Source: Enoplolaimus lenunculus (Eukaryota; Nematoda; Enoplea; Enoplida; Thoracostomopsidae). Taken from it: a stretch of DNA of 64,000 bases. The DNA lies in assembly GCA_030248215.1 (NCBI GenBank), contig JASANG010000403.1, positions 269,096 through 333,095 of the forward strand, written 5' to 3'. The notes below the pieces were generated by a model. It ran no database searches, had not been told where the DNA came from, and saw only the letters and a program-made list of their open reading frames with translations. Position 1 is the first letter of the stretch. The number at the start of each line of letters is the position of its first letter. Shown piece after piece: positions 13,701 to 24,319 of the stretch. The position numbers and the translations under genes are program-made.

Positions 13701-16700
13701 CATGACAGTTTTAAGTTTTGTTTAATTATCAATGTATTTTTATAGTACAGCATTGAAATGATTTGAAGCTTTTTGAGTTTAAAGCAAACGCTTTTATGAG
13801 GTATATTTACATTGTTGTGAAATGGAACACTGTGCTGTTGAGATATGTATACACTCAAGTGTGACTAGACTTTTGACTCCAGTATTCTAGAGTGTGGGAT
13901 ATTTATCGCTAAAATGTATAATAATTGCGTAATAGGTTTTTAGTACATGTCTCTAGAGCCGTATACAAGGTTGAAATTTTACTACGTGGGCTCAGGGGCA
14001 TAGGGATGATATATCCCAACGAAATTTCAGGAAGAAAGACTCGAAAATAGCAGTATTATATGCAGAATAATAACCATTAAAGGACTAAATTTTTTCTCAC
14101 TCGCAACGCTCGCGCACAAAAAAATTAAACGTGGTTATGTTCTCTGCCCGAAATGTAATCCTGGCTACTTTCCTGCACGGCTCCGGTATTTTTGGTATTT
14201 GGTTACACTCTTGCATGCTTTAGTGGCCGGACAAACAATTTGTTACAGATTCAACCAAGTGAAGAATGCCAACGCGGAGTAATGCGTCTGTTCTATTGCC
14301 GTCATTGTGCTGGACTACCAACAGTGAAATCATGCGAAGGATTTTGTTTGAACGTTGTCCGCGGTTGTCAAGCGTACCATGCCGAAATTTCAAAATATTG
14401 GGATCAATTTATTGGTATGAATATTTTTAATATATAATTTTTTGTTAAACTATAAATGCTACAACGTCTTTAGCATCAAGGGACATCGAGATTACTTGGC
14501 TGAGATCAATCAACTTGATGTGCTCAGTTTTCCTTTAGATAATATGTCAGGTGAAATAATAGATGAACCGACATGAAATGTGTTGTTTCCATCTAGAGCT
14601 CTTTGGAATAATTTTATAAGAGATTTTCAAAGGAATGACGACATAGTATGCTACACCGATGGCTCTGTCGTTCAAGGTGCAGCAAGGAAAATAGCAGGTG
14701 CTGGAATTTTCTCAGAGCACTTCATGGTTAGCCGATCACTAGGAGAGTATGTTTCAGTTTTTCAGACAGAAATCATTGCGATCAAAATATGCGCTGAAGA
14801 GTTAACAGGAAGGAATACTGTTGAAAAAAGATACTCATTATTTCAGCCAGTCAGGCAGCACTGAAAGCTTTACTTAGTATCAAAATTAGATCTAAAATAG
14901 TTAACGAGTGTCGAATAGCAATTAAAGAACTCTCACAATTAAATGAAGTTTTACTAGTGTGGGTGCCGGGTCACTCAAATGTAATCGGTAATGACTTAGC
15001 GGATGAATTAGCAAGGCGTGGATCAGGTAGACGATTTATAGGACCAGAACCGGTACTGCCTATATGTAAGCGGGAGGTTCGCTTAAGAACTACATCATGG
15101 ATGCACAGGAAATTTATATATAGATGGATAAATCAGAAAATCTGTAGATTTACAAGATCAATAATTCAAGAACCAAACATAAGAAGAAGTAGATTTTTAT
15201 TAAAGCTTAATAAAGACAAACTTAGACAATGTATTCAGATTTTATCGGGACATTGTTGGTTAAGTTATCATTTATTTAGAATGAGAGTTGCTCAAGATAA
15301 AAATTGTTCAGATTGCAATGTAAGTGAGACCGCTGAGCACTTTTTATGCGTATGCAAGCGGTGGGAAGACAAACGCGAGCAATTTCTTGGTAGGAAGACA
15401 TTAGCTGTTAGAGAAATTAGATCTCTTGATATAAAGAAAATTTATAAGTTTATTGTTGAAATAGAACGTCTAAAGGTTAATGTAGAGTGACACACAGAGT
15501 ATATAAGGTCGTAGGATGTCGCAATGGACAATGCTTTTGATTTGTCTACGCGAACGCCCACAGTGGTGTTATATCCTCTTCTACTTTATCTATCTATGGT
15601 AGAACATACTCGGCTGTGGAAACTGGATACATCTGTCAAAATTGTCTTAAAGCTGGTTCGAATATTATCAACCTGGTTTGTCGTTATACAGAAGTCTTGA
15701 TGTATAGGACGCTAGGAATTTTACTAGACACTTTCGTTAATGTCTAAGTAAGAGAGACTTGAAGCCAGGATTTTGGAACAATGTAGGATACGTATTATAA
15801 ATATTTCGAGCTACGGTTTGTTGTGTTATTAATAAAAAATTGTTAAAAACCTCTGAACAAAAATCACAAAAAGGAGATACCGATGCCTCTTCTGGGGTTG
15901 TGCCTTGGCTATCAGCTTTATAGCGTGGTCTTTCTTGTCTTATACAATAATGAGACTAAGTTTTATGTATTAATAAAGATATTATGTAAAACAACAGTTT
16001 GACTCTGCGTAAGTTTTTAGATTATTGTAGCTTGGGAATTAGTGTAACGATTAAACTGAGTAAAGAGTATAAGTTGCTACTGCATCGTATTTTATTATCA
16101 ACAAAATGCTTATTGTAATAACTTGAACTGTGTGTTTGTTTGCTGAATCTTACTGAGCTTGTAAGCTTGTTTCAGATTGTTGACTTTATACATCTTAACA
16201 AATAATTAGTTGCGCTGGATCACAGAGTAAAATGCAAACTTAGCGTCAGGTTCTTGCTCTGTTGCTTGCTCGTGTAGTCTGTGCTAAGTAAACGAGAGTA
16301 AGAATAAAGGAGAGGTTAAAGTGCTGCATTATACGATCAAATGCATTTTGATTGGAAGATGTGGTTGCGCTTTGTATTGTAAGTAAACTTAGCTGTATGC
16401 ATGTGATAAGGGATTCAAAAGGTTCGGAGAATGGCGATTTATGGTCTTTTTAATTTCGACGGTAAAAGCAACAGAATGAAAACATTCAATAACACTGTTA
16501 ATAATGTCAAAATAAAAAGAGCTCGGAACTTACATATCAAAAGATATAAAAGCTGCATCAACAAAATGTAAAACATCACAGTAAAGCTTTTACCTTGCAG
16601 CAGAGGTGACGAATGTCAAATTGTTGGGTTAGAATTATTAGAATATTGACGGGTCACAGTGAGGCATGTGTTAACGGTTTAACTCATGTTACCCATATTT

Positions 16701-19700
16701 TTCTATTACAAAAATTCAATCAATGTCAGACAAAGTTGCATGCTTTTAGCGTGCGAACTTTGCGTGTTTCATTAAATTTCTGCTACCTCATTCGTTACGA
16801 TTTGTAATAACCAAGAAACCAACTCGAAGCTATAGGGTATTGTTTCCTGCCGGTTAGGGATGGGCAGTGTCGGTCACGGTCTCGACAAGTCTTGGGATTT
16901 GACTGGTATCGCTCTCGGTTTCGCTTTTTCTGAGTCTCGGTGGTTTGCAAATCGAGACCAAAGAGGTGAAAAACCGATGAACAATTGCTATTATCTGAGG
17001 TAGTTTGATTTGAAGAAAGGACGCAGCAATGTTTTGTTCCTATTTTGGATCAAATGTATATACGCGAACCAATTAAAACTTGGTACTTGACACATGTTTA
17101 CTGTCCTTCACACTATGACTGTTTAATAGAAGGCTCAAGTTCCACCAAAATGATTATTTTATCAATATTATGACATGGGTGCTTAGGGATAGGATTACGC
17201 TTCAGTTTAGGCATGGAAGTGGTGAAGTAAAGCAATAAATAAAAATTGTACAGCACAGCAAAATGAATGAGATTTTTCAGAAACCCTTTCGTTATTCCTT
17301 TTAGTCCTTTGCTGTTTTATTACTTAATAGTAATCAATTGACGAATTGAGCATATATAACGCTATTTAGTGTTACTTGGGTCATGAGTTGTGGGCCATAT
17401 ACGTGTTGATTGCGCTAAAGTCTTTGAAGATTAATGTTTATTTAGTTCTTTATCAATTTGTCAGTATTAATGTTGCCGTTGTTTCTGTTGTTTCAGCAGC
17501 GCTTATTCAGTTGCTTCTGCGATTATCGTCTTCGTTCAGCTTTGAACTGGTTACACAACAAATCGGTGTTGATATATCAGAAGCGATTATGACAATACAA
17601 GAAAAAGGTCAAGAGATTTCAAAGAAGGTAAGCGACGTAACAGGCATTGAGCATCGAGATGTAGTCAAAGGACATACAGGTCAAAACCGTCCTAGGGGCT
17701 TCAGTCCAAGGGGTTTTAGGTACTTTTTTCGTTGGTAACACAGAAAGCACCGTCTTAAAAATTTTAAGTAACGTAACCTACTTCCTCCCATGCATAGCTG
17801 AAGGGTGGGTCGTGTTTCAGCGGCAGTGCAATGGAGTAATCGTAAGCTTTAGACTAATTTTTTTCTTACGGTTAGGCTTCGTGACAGACTTATACTTCAA
17901 CTGCTCATCTATGCGTTGGACCTGCTGCATTTCAAAAACGTGGTTACTCCACTGTTGAGCATTGCTTCGTGCGTTTCAAAATTCACGGTTTCAGGCTGAG
18001 AAATAAATTTTTGGTCCACTTTATCTCACCAAATTGCTGAATTTTTATATCAAGTTTATTAAAATACCTTTTTGGTATGGGAGAAATTTCACATAGACGA
18101 CTACACTAATTCCGACTGCATATTTTGTATCTGTTCTGGTTACCCTGATTTCCCTTTTCAGGTGTTTTCCGGCTGTGGGCAGCCGCGGATTGACGAATTC
18201 ACAAGAAAGCGGCGTTCTGCACGCCTGACAACAAAGCTACGGAATCGTCGGTATTTGCTTCAACCACATTACGCTCCGACGCAATCGAGCTCAACGCTGA
18301 GTGTTCTCATTGGCGAAACGCACAAAGAAGTAAGATGGCAGTAATGCTCCTAAACGTATTTAGGGGCACAGTCGATGCCTACTCAAAGCTTTTAGCTACT
18401 TTGTTTTGTGTTTGTGCTCCTGTTTTTCAACAATATTATTTTGACTTGGTCTTTGGCTGAATATTATTAAGAACAGTAGTACCTAAATGACTTTTGTTCA
18501 TGTTTTTAGCTGGCAAGCACGCTTGGATTTTGGATGAAATTACCGAAACTGCTTTGCAGTGGAAAGCATATTGCTACGGAGTCTAATACAAATTGTTGGA
18601 ATGGCCAAGATAAGGGATCGTAAGTAATTATAAAATTATCATAATCATTATGTGCAACAGTAGGCTTTGAAACTTTCTATGAGCATTTTAGGTTTTTTGC
18701 GCTCTATGTTGGTGAAGTTATATTTAAGTTTCAAAACCATTAAGCACCGTGCAACGTTTTGCAGCGAGATCTCGTAACTGCTATTTGCAAGTGCAAGTTT
18801 TAGCATCTAAATGAAACTTGCAGTTGAAATTTACACTTGCAAAAACTTTGGCAACTGTAAGGTCTCGATGAAAAAACTTGTCCGTTTCTTTGAAAAAACT
18901 ACACGCTCAGAAACTATAAAACAACTGACTATCCCTTGTTTTCTTTTGTTGTATTTTTTAAGTTTTAACTTGAAACAGCACAAGTACTAGTTATGTTCTT
19001 AAATTAATAACAAAATAAACTGAATTGTGTGAAATGGTGTATTCTAAACACCGAAAAAGTGTTACAGAAATGTAAGAGCAGTGTTTAGCGATGTTTTTTA
19101 TTATATTTCAGCTACGATACAAAATCCATTGTTAGGGACGGTGTAGTGCAACAGTTGGCAAATCCAGAAGTTTTGGTAACCTCAGACGCTCCTCGACCGC
19201 TAATTTCAAAACATATTCAACTGCTCAAATCGACAATGCTCAAAATTCAAAACGCAACGCGTGGCAAACGCATTGACGGATCAGGAAGTGGTGGCGCGAC
19301 GATGAGAAAAGGCATGTGACGTTTGTCAATATTCGATTCATGTGTGCAGGTTTTCACAGCGAGAATGCACAATTTGTAATTTTTGTAATTTCCATGTACC
19401 ACTTTTGTAAATGGTGTTTTGGAAAAACTAGCAGCTTGCGAAAACTTGCACACGTGAATCGTAAAATATTCTTCATGCGTCTCGTAGCTGGAAAGACTAA
19501 TTTCGTGGAATTTTATGAAACCATTCAATTCTAACTTTACGTTTGTGGTGTGCCGATATCAAAGGCGGCTCTTTTCTTAGTCTGAAAATTAGCCGATGCC
19601 GATCATTTGGCACATTGTAAACTTTACATACAATTTCAGAAGGCGCAAAAACAGACAACACCAGGTCACATTATGACGATAGCGATGACATTGAGATTGG

Positions 19701-21635
19701 CTCTGGCAGTGGCATTGGCGGTTTGTATGAATCTTCGAATGGTTTTGGGCGAAATGAATTTCCTATTCTACAAGAAACACAAACTGAAAGCCACGACCGT
19801 AACACCGCTGTTGCATTACCTGGATTTTTAACTGATGACGAAGATTTAAACCCTGCTGGATCATCGGACAGTTTTGATTTAGAGATGGGCAGGTTAGTTG
19901 TTTTTCTTCGAAATTACTATTACCTGTTGATGTCAGATGTTTTATAAACGCTTATGGCAAGACATCGTTATTTCCTGAAGTCATTTCAAATCAGAGCGCG
20001 TGGTACATTTGCGGTTGAAAATTGGTCCCTGACTTGGATCAGCTCCTGGTTCTCGTACTGCAAACCTTTCAAATTATATTATGGATATACAATATCCTAA
20101 GTTAGGTTGGTTGAAATAGGTTTTTATGAACGTTAGGCGATAGCACAATTTTAGGTCGAATTGTTCTATTTTTACCTTCGATTCGGTTAAAAAATATTGT
20201 TGATGTGCGAAACACTGTAATTCTGGCTTTCATAGAGAGATTACTGTGCTGTTTCCAAAATAATATGAAAACATTTTAGTATTCATATATGCGTATTTTA
20301 GGCAAGGGACAAATCGGACACATATTGTTAGTAGGAACATCAACGCGCTGGTAGTTATTCGTAGATTTTATAGTGGCACAATCCTTTGCGTACAAAATAT
20401 AATTCGAATTTTTATGCTGTTTTAGCGGCAGTGAAGATGGCATTCCGCCGAATACTTCCAATCTGTCCTCGATCAAAAGTGACATTACTGAACCTCAAAA
20501 TGTATTGCCTTCAACAGTAAAACCTGCAATTAAAAGCTCAACTACAACTGACATGCAACGTACCAGTAGTACAACTACAGGTGTGACTATCGTAAGCGGA
20601 AGTAGTAGCGACACCACTTCCTCATCAGCCGCTATTGTTGAAAACGAAATTTTGGGTGTGGCGTCTAGGAATGAATCTAATGGTGATTATAAGATCGATG
20701 TTTACGTTGACTCAAATGATACCGTGATAGACATGAGTTCAAGCAGTAATGGTGAAGGTAATAGCACAAGAAGTGACACGGGTCAACAACTGAGCAGTAC
20801 AATCACAAACCATACTAAGTCAGAATTGGTACCCATTGAATCCAGTGGATTTGGGGAGCTGGGGGATGATGAAGACTATAACTATGGGCCGTACGGAAGC
20901 GTTACTGACTCAGAAGACGGGAGTGGTGATTTTGAAAGCGAGAGTAAATCAAGTGAGCCAGGGTACGATGACGCGCATACCGGCGGACTAGAATTATTGA
21001 CCGGAAGTGATTTAGAACGCGAGGCGCGGAAACGGATTGAGTTGGAGTCGAAGTTGACGTTCGCTGGTGGACGGCATGACTTGGCGGTTCAGCCGTTTTT
21101 GAATCGCGATGGACCTGAGCAGACAACAGTGACGGAGCCATCGTCTAAAAGGGGGCCAGTAGCTGGTACGCTTGATGTGGGTAGCCAACATCCTGTTAAA
21201 GATGGATTTTCGGTGGCAAGTGAAACTTCAGAGACGCAGGGCGGCACCCGGTCGGATTTGGATCTTGAATGGTTTGGGTCTGGGCACGCACCGACCGATA
21301 ATCAAGCTTCGCCAAACTCAAAATTTAACAATCGAAGACCGGACGGCTTTGAAATAAATGCAGATGTGCATGGAACTGAAGACAACAAAAACAGTCGAAT
21401 TCTAGATGAAAAATTTGCGATTGACAGCGATAGTGAGGCTGCACAAATGGAAAATAGTAATCTCGATATTGTTGGTAGCCCAACTACTGCCAATAGTGAT
21501 ACTGATAATCCTGTTTTAGAAGATCGGAGCAAAGCTGGAAGTTCTCAAATACCATGGTCATATAGTATTTACCTCATTGTGGCGGTTGGTCTTTACGTAC
21601 CACGCTTGCTTACGTCAATAGTATGTATGGTGTGA
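1796..21635 (+). CDS. GPC4/6-like: Glypican, GPC4/GPC6/dally-like type, 11 coding exons
   Basis: A GPI-anchored heparan sulfate proteoglycan core protein of the cell surface; the family modulates Wnt, Hedgehog, BMP and FGF signalling. Coding exons: 1796-2198, 2507-2665, 12690-12854, 13433-13659, 14249-14414, 17497-17627, 18162-18329, 18510-18619, 19112-19311, 19640-19892, 20426-21635. They total 3192 nt, every junction is phase-consistent, and the product is 1063 residues against about 556 in human GPC4. Visible features: a hydrophobic signal peptide around residues 12-35; the family's 14 cysteines, beginning at YEC (C106) and CDNGWTCC; the block MNQLKPFGSIPRKMKLQV followed by AFVAARTF; YCRHC; SGCG (C422); NCWNG; and a convertase-like RKRR at 432-435. 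GSGSG motifs for glycosaminoglycan attachment lie near 567-600. Exon 11 adds a long acidic Ser/Thr/Gly tail and a C-terminal hydrophobic GPI signal. The start is ATG 1796; ATG 1808 is an alternative. The intron after exon 9 appears to use a GC donor. Confidence 0.95.
4366..4548. mobile_element. hAT-type MITE, GGCGGATCC family, with 8-bp target duplication
   Basis: The ends are CAAGGGCGGATTCAA and, on the other strand, CAATTGTGGATCCAGAA. The element is flanked on both sides by the identical 8-mer ATTGTAAT (4358-4365 and 4549-4556). An 8-bp target duplication with CA..GGCGGATCC ends fits a non-autonomous hAT element of 183 bp. No coding sequence lies inside. Confidence 0.8.
5025..5356. mobile_element. 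MITE of the TAGGGATGTNCCGAT family, decayed
   Basis: Begins TAGTGACGTGTCGAT and ends with the near-complement ATTAATCTACACATCTCTA. The interior, rich in gccgatgccgat, matches the copy at 61652-62072; shared strings include aatcgRcaa..ttttt followed by gccgatactca. The flanking 8-mers (ATTATCAG and ATTGCCAT) match only partly, so this copy is older than its relative. Confidence 0.65.
7686..7975. mobile_element. MITE-like element with TCGGTCTCGG ends
   Basis: Starts TAGGGATGGGAGTTTCGGTC and ends with the complementary pattern GGTTTTGAACCGAGACTGCC. The string tctgagtctcggtgatttgg recurs in a partial copy near 16857. No clear target duplication was seen. Coordinates of the right end are approximate. 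Confidence 0.55.
8060..8120. mobile_element. 61-bp miniature hAT-type element
   Basis: A tiny element beginning CAAGGTGGCA and ending TGCCAGCCTG, flanked by the exact 8-mer GTTTAGAA (8052-8059 and 8121-8128). Its interior, rich in ggattcgg, matches in inverse orientation the segment at 61025-61065 (cagggtggcaccgaatccac). The exact duplication and shared ends support mobilisation in spite of the size. Confidence 0.7.
11031..11203. mobile_element. hAT-type MITE, GGCGGATCC family, with 8-bp target duplication
   Basis: The ends are CAGGGGCGGATCCAGG and, on the other strand, CAATGGCGGATCCATGG. The flanks carry the exact 8-mer TGTACGAC (11023-11030 and 11204-11211). The interior has runs of G and C and no coding potential. 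The intact duplication suggests a fairly young insertion in glypican intron 2. Confidence 0.85.
11592..11721. repeat. 19-bp minisatellite (ttaggattacacttaggag), about 6-7 copies
   Basis: Head-to-tail copies of a 19-bp unit that itself contains two TTAGG strings. Copies are nearly identical, with one visible change (taagag for taggag). It lies in glypican intron 2 and lacks coding potential. Confidence 0.9.
14471..15890 (+). mobile_element. Decayed LINE 3' end: RNase H domain and CCHC-like tail
   Basis: Lies inside glypican intron 5 (14415-17496). Two open segments in different frames (14580-14840 and about 14840-15490) together show an RNase H fold of the kind carried by I/R1/Jockey-type non-LTR retrotransposons: CYTDGS, TEIIAI, SQAALKAL and WVPGHSNVIGNDLADELAR. 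A C-terminal C-x2-C..H-x3-C pattern follows (NCSDCNVSETAEHFLC). The aspartate normally before SQAAL is Ala here and the frame is broken once near 14830-14850, so it is inactive. No reverse transcriptase or endonuclease remains, so this is a 5'-truncated copy. The 3' boundary past the stop at 15490 is approximate. Confidence 0.8.
16857..16975. mobile_element. Partial MITE related to 7686-7975
   Basis: Starts TAGGGATGGGCAGTGTCGGT and shares ttttctgagtctcggtggtt with the copy at 7686. The right terminal half is not evident, so it looks truncated or rearranged. The rest of glypican intron 5 from 15890 to 17496 shows nothing else recognisable. Confidence 0.45.
19312..19639 (+). other. Probable GC-AG intron of the glypican gene
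   Basis: Exon 9 reads GGSGG..TMRK in effect up to AAAAG, followed by GCATGT. Exon 10 begins after CAATTTCAG at 19640, in the frame that yields the acidic GSGSG block. A phase-1 donor is needed. The only site with good agreement is AAG|GCATGT; the nearby GT at GGCAT|GTGACG shifts the frame into a stop. GTG|GTGGCG at about 19290 is a weaker GT alternative that would drop a few residues. Confidence 0.6.
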
Positions 21636-22414
21636 CAAAACGTTTTCGTGTTGGTGCCTATACAAGGGCAGAAATTAGTGGGATGTTTCTTCCCAAAATT
21701 TTTGCAGACATGATATAGGCATTTTTGCACGGGTTCAGAGGAACCTACAGAAGCTTCAGGCCCGCTTTGCCTTCGCGAAATGGAATTCTGGCTACGCCGC
21801 TGTTTTCGTGGTTCAAACCTAACTTGATGCTAATCTTGCGAAACAGGTATGTATGATTTGATCGTGCAGCAGATATGGAAGAACGTTGTTTTTATACCTC
21901 TTGGAAATGATCGAGGTGGTAAACTGGTAACACTTTTAAATTGTTTTACTGGATACGAAATCGTATGCTCGCGGACGAAGTGAGCCGGATGCCAAACGCA
22001 ATTTTAGTGCTAAATATCTAAATACTAAATTAAGGTCATGATCGGTGATTGGCGGTCGATCCGTCCAATGCTACTTATATGTAACTGTTCGGTGAATGCT
22101 TATGGCCTGGCATATGTTGCTATTTAGAGCAAAATGCAACTATTCCAGAACTGTTTATAAGAGAAGTGTAGTGTTTGCTTTCGTGGGACGGAAACAAGGA
22201 CAGCGTTTGTTAGATGCAATTTTGGGTGTGATGTGTTCAGTAAGAAGTTTTATCGGGTTGCTTCCGTTCTTAGTGGTGTGACTGTGTAAATTTACATATG
22301 TCATCCGTGCTATTTTGTTCTATATATGTATGCTTAGAAGTCTTCCTGCATGTTTTTGTTGTTTTAGTGTTGTGTTTTCGTACGATTTTAAGCTTAGAAT
22401 TTCACGCTTTTTTG

Positions 22415-22576
22415 CAGGTGCAACCGGAGGTAAAAAAGCCGGGCATGAGCCGGAGGCGTAGTAAAGTGGATTATGTACTAAAATTAACGTAATTTTAGCA
22501 ATAATCTGTAACTGCAACGTGCGGTCAAAAAATAGTTTTAAAGCTTTCATCCGTAAAGGACTCCGGTTGTACCCTG
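22415..22576. mobile_element. Small MITE, CAGGGTGCAACCGG family
   Basis: Starts CAGGTGCAACCGGAGG and ends CTCCGGTTGTACCCTG, imperfect inverted repeats of about 16 bp shared with the copies at 30144, 33667 and 45399. The interior holds further ccggag strings. The flanking 8-mers do not match, so this copy is decayed or its edges are off by a few bases. Confidence 0.6.
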
Positions 22577-24175
22577 ATTATTGGTAAACTATAGTGTTGA
22601 AGAAAACAGAACAGCAAGCGAACTCCTACGGTCGTTGTTAAACGTCGCTGTTTACCACGGTATATAATGCATACCGGCTATAAGGCATACGGGCTGTAGA
22701 ACATTTTCAAAATTTTCAAAAGAACTGTTGCAACTGATTACTGATTGTGCTTCTTGTATACATAAACTGTGTTGCTAAAATGGGACGCTTATTGCGTTAA
22801 TGCATTTTAAGCATAGTTTCACTTTAAACAAGTTCAGTTGAGCGCTACTCGGCGCCGCTTATAATCGCTTAATAAGTGTGTATATTGTTATCTACTTCGT
22901 ACTACATATATACGTTTTACTCAGCCAGAGTTTGGTGCTTCCGTTTTACATGTTTATAGGCTATTAGTTTGTATGCGGAATTTTGGCATTTTCTATTGCG
23001 TGAAAATTTAACGTGCTCAAAGCTGAAATTTTATATATTTTGTTTCTTATACGTTCGGACAGTAACGTTTTTGTCCGAGAGCAGGTTTATTGTTGTTTAT
23101 GTGGGTTCGCCGCAACTGGATAGTGTATTTAAACTGAAGAAATTTGAGAGTCAACGGATATAAAATTTTCCATATGGAATGCTTTCCATGTTTGAGAGTC
23201 ATTTTTCGTTTAAATGAAAGTACATGTACCGTAAAATGGTTGATTTTATTTGTTTTTTGTCCTGTGTATTACCAATCCTTATTCATTACCAGGCTATCAG
23301 GTTGTAATCGGAGGCCTCTCCTGGGCTCCTGATGTAAATCAACCTCCGGCTCTGGTACAATTTTGATCGGTGCTTCTGGCAGTTTCAATAGTGGAATTGT
23401 TCGTTCTATCGTACAGTAAGCTTGTAACTTTGAGGCAATTTTGGAAACTGATCATCGAAATGTCACGCGCTATTTTGAACTAAAAATTTGTAGAACGGGC
23501 AAAATCGAAAGCAGAAAACCTGTGAATTAACTTATATTTTTCTGTTAAAGTATGTGGTAGATATTTTGTGGTGCGGCAAATAATGGAAGACTTTATTATT
23601 CAATGTATTGAACATTAAAAGTTTTGCTGTCTGTCCTTCCACGATATTTATTATGCCGCTATTCTGCTATTTTGAATTCTATTGCTCAATTGTGTTCGAT
23701 GTTTTATCTTATGAAGTAAACCGTTAAGGTCATTCATAAGTACGCTTGAATCTGCGAGTATCACAAAGATAAAAATAGCTCAACCCAATCTGAACTGCGA
23801 CTTCAAATCGATGTGGAAAGCTCGGAGCAGGTGTAGTGTTCTTGGATAGTAATCCATATTTTGATCAGTTTAATAACTTTTTAGACTTTATTTCAAATAT
23901 ATTTTTAATTCAAAGGTTATGAGCTCATGGGTTAACAAGCACGTTTAAGAGTCTACAAACATACTTTTTCAAACAATCAATATTTGAAGTGCACAAACAT
24001 ATCTTTGTTTTGCATTTTACTCTGCACTAAACACACTAAACGGCAAAAATGCATCACAGCACATGCATTGATCACAGCAGCATGAAAGACGATATTGTTA
24101 AATACACACCGCAGTACGAAAATGGAATTCCGATTAAAATTCAGATTCAAATCCAGTTACGATTTCGTAGTAGAA

Positions 24176-24181
24176 TTTATT
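24176..24181 (-). terminator. Candidate polyadenylation signal for GALNT10
   Basis: AATAAA on the minus strand about 140 nt past the GALNT10 stop codon. This is a motif match only; no transcript evidence is available here. Confidence 0.4.
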
Positions 24182-24319
24182 TTCCTACGCTCAAGTTTAG
24201 GCATAGTCGGAGGCTTAGCGCCAAACCTGAGCCTAAACCTAAGCGTCAGGCTATTTTGTTAATCCAGTCGTTACGTGTGGTGGAACCTTTGCTGGTGGAT
24301 GTAACTCTGTGACAAGACT

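Larger units (their letters stand above)
21636..24319. other. Intergenic region between convergent glypican and GALNT10 genes
   Basis: Contains the 3' flank of the glypican, a decayed GGCGGATCC-family remnant around 21955-22060 (cgcaattttagtgctaaata), a small MITE at 22415-22576 and AT-rich sequence with no recognisable gene. No canonical AATAAA was found soon after the glypican stop at 21635. Confidence 0.55.

Noticed and set aside
14580-15490. Cellular RNase H gene
   Set aside because: The frame is broken, a catalytic Asp is replaced, and the C-terminal CCHC-like tail is typical of LINEs.
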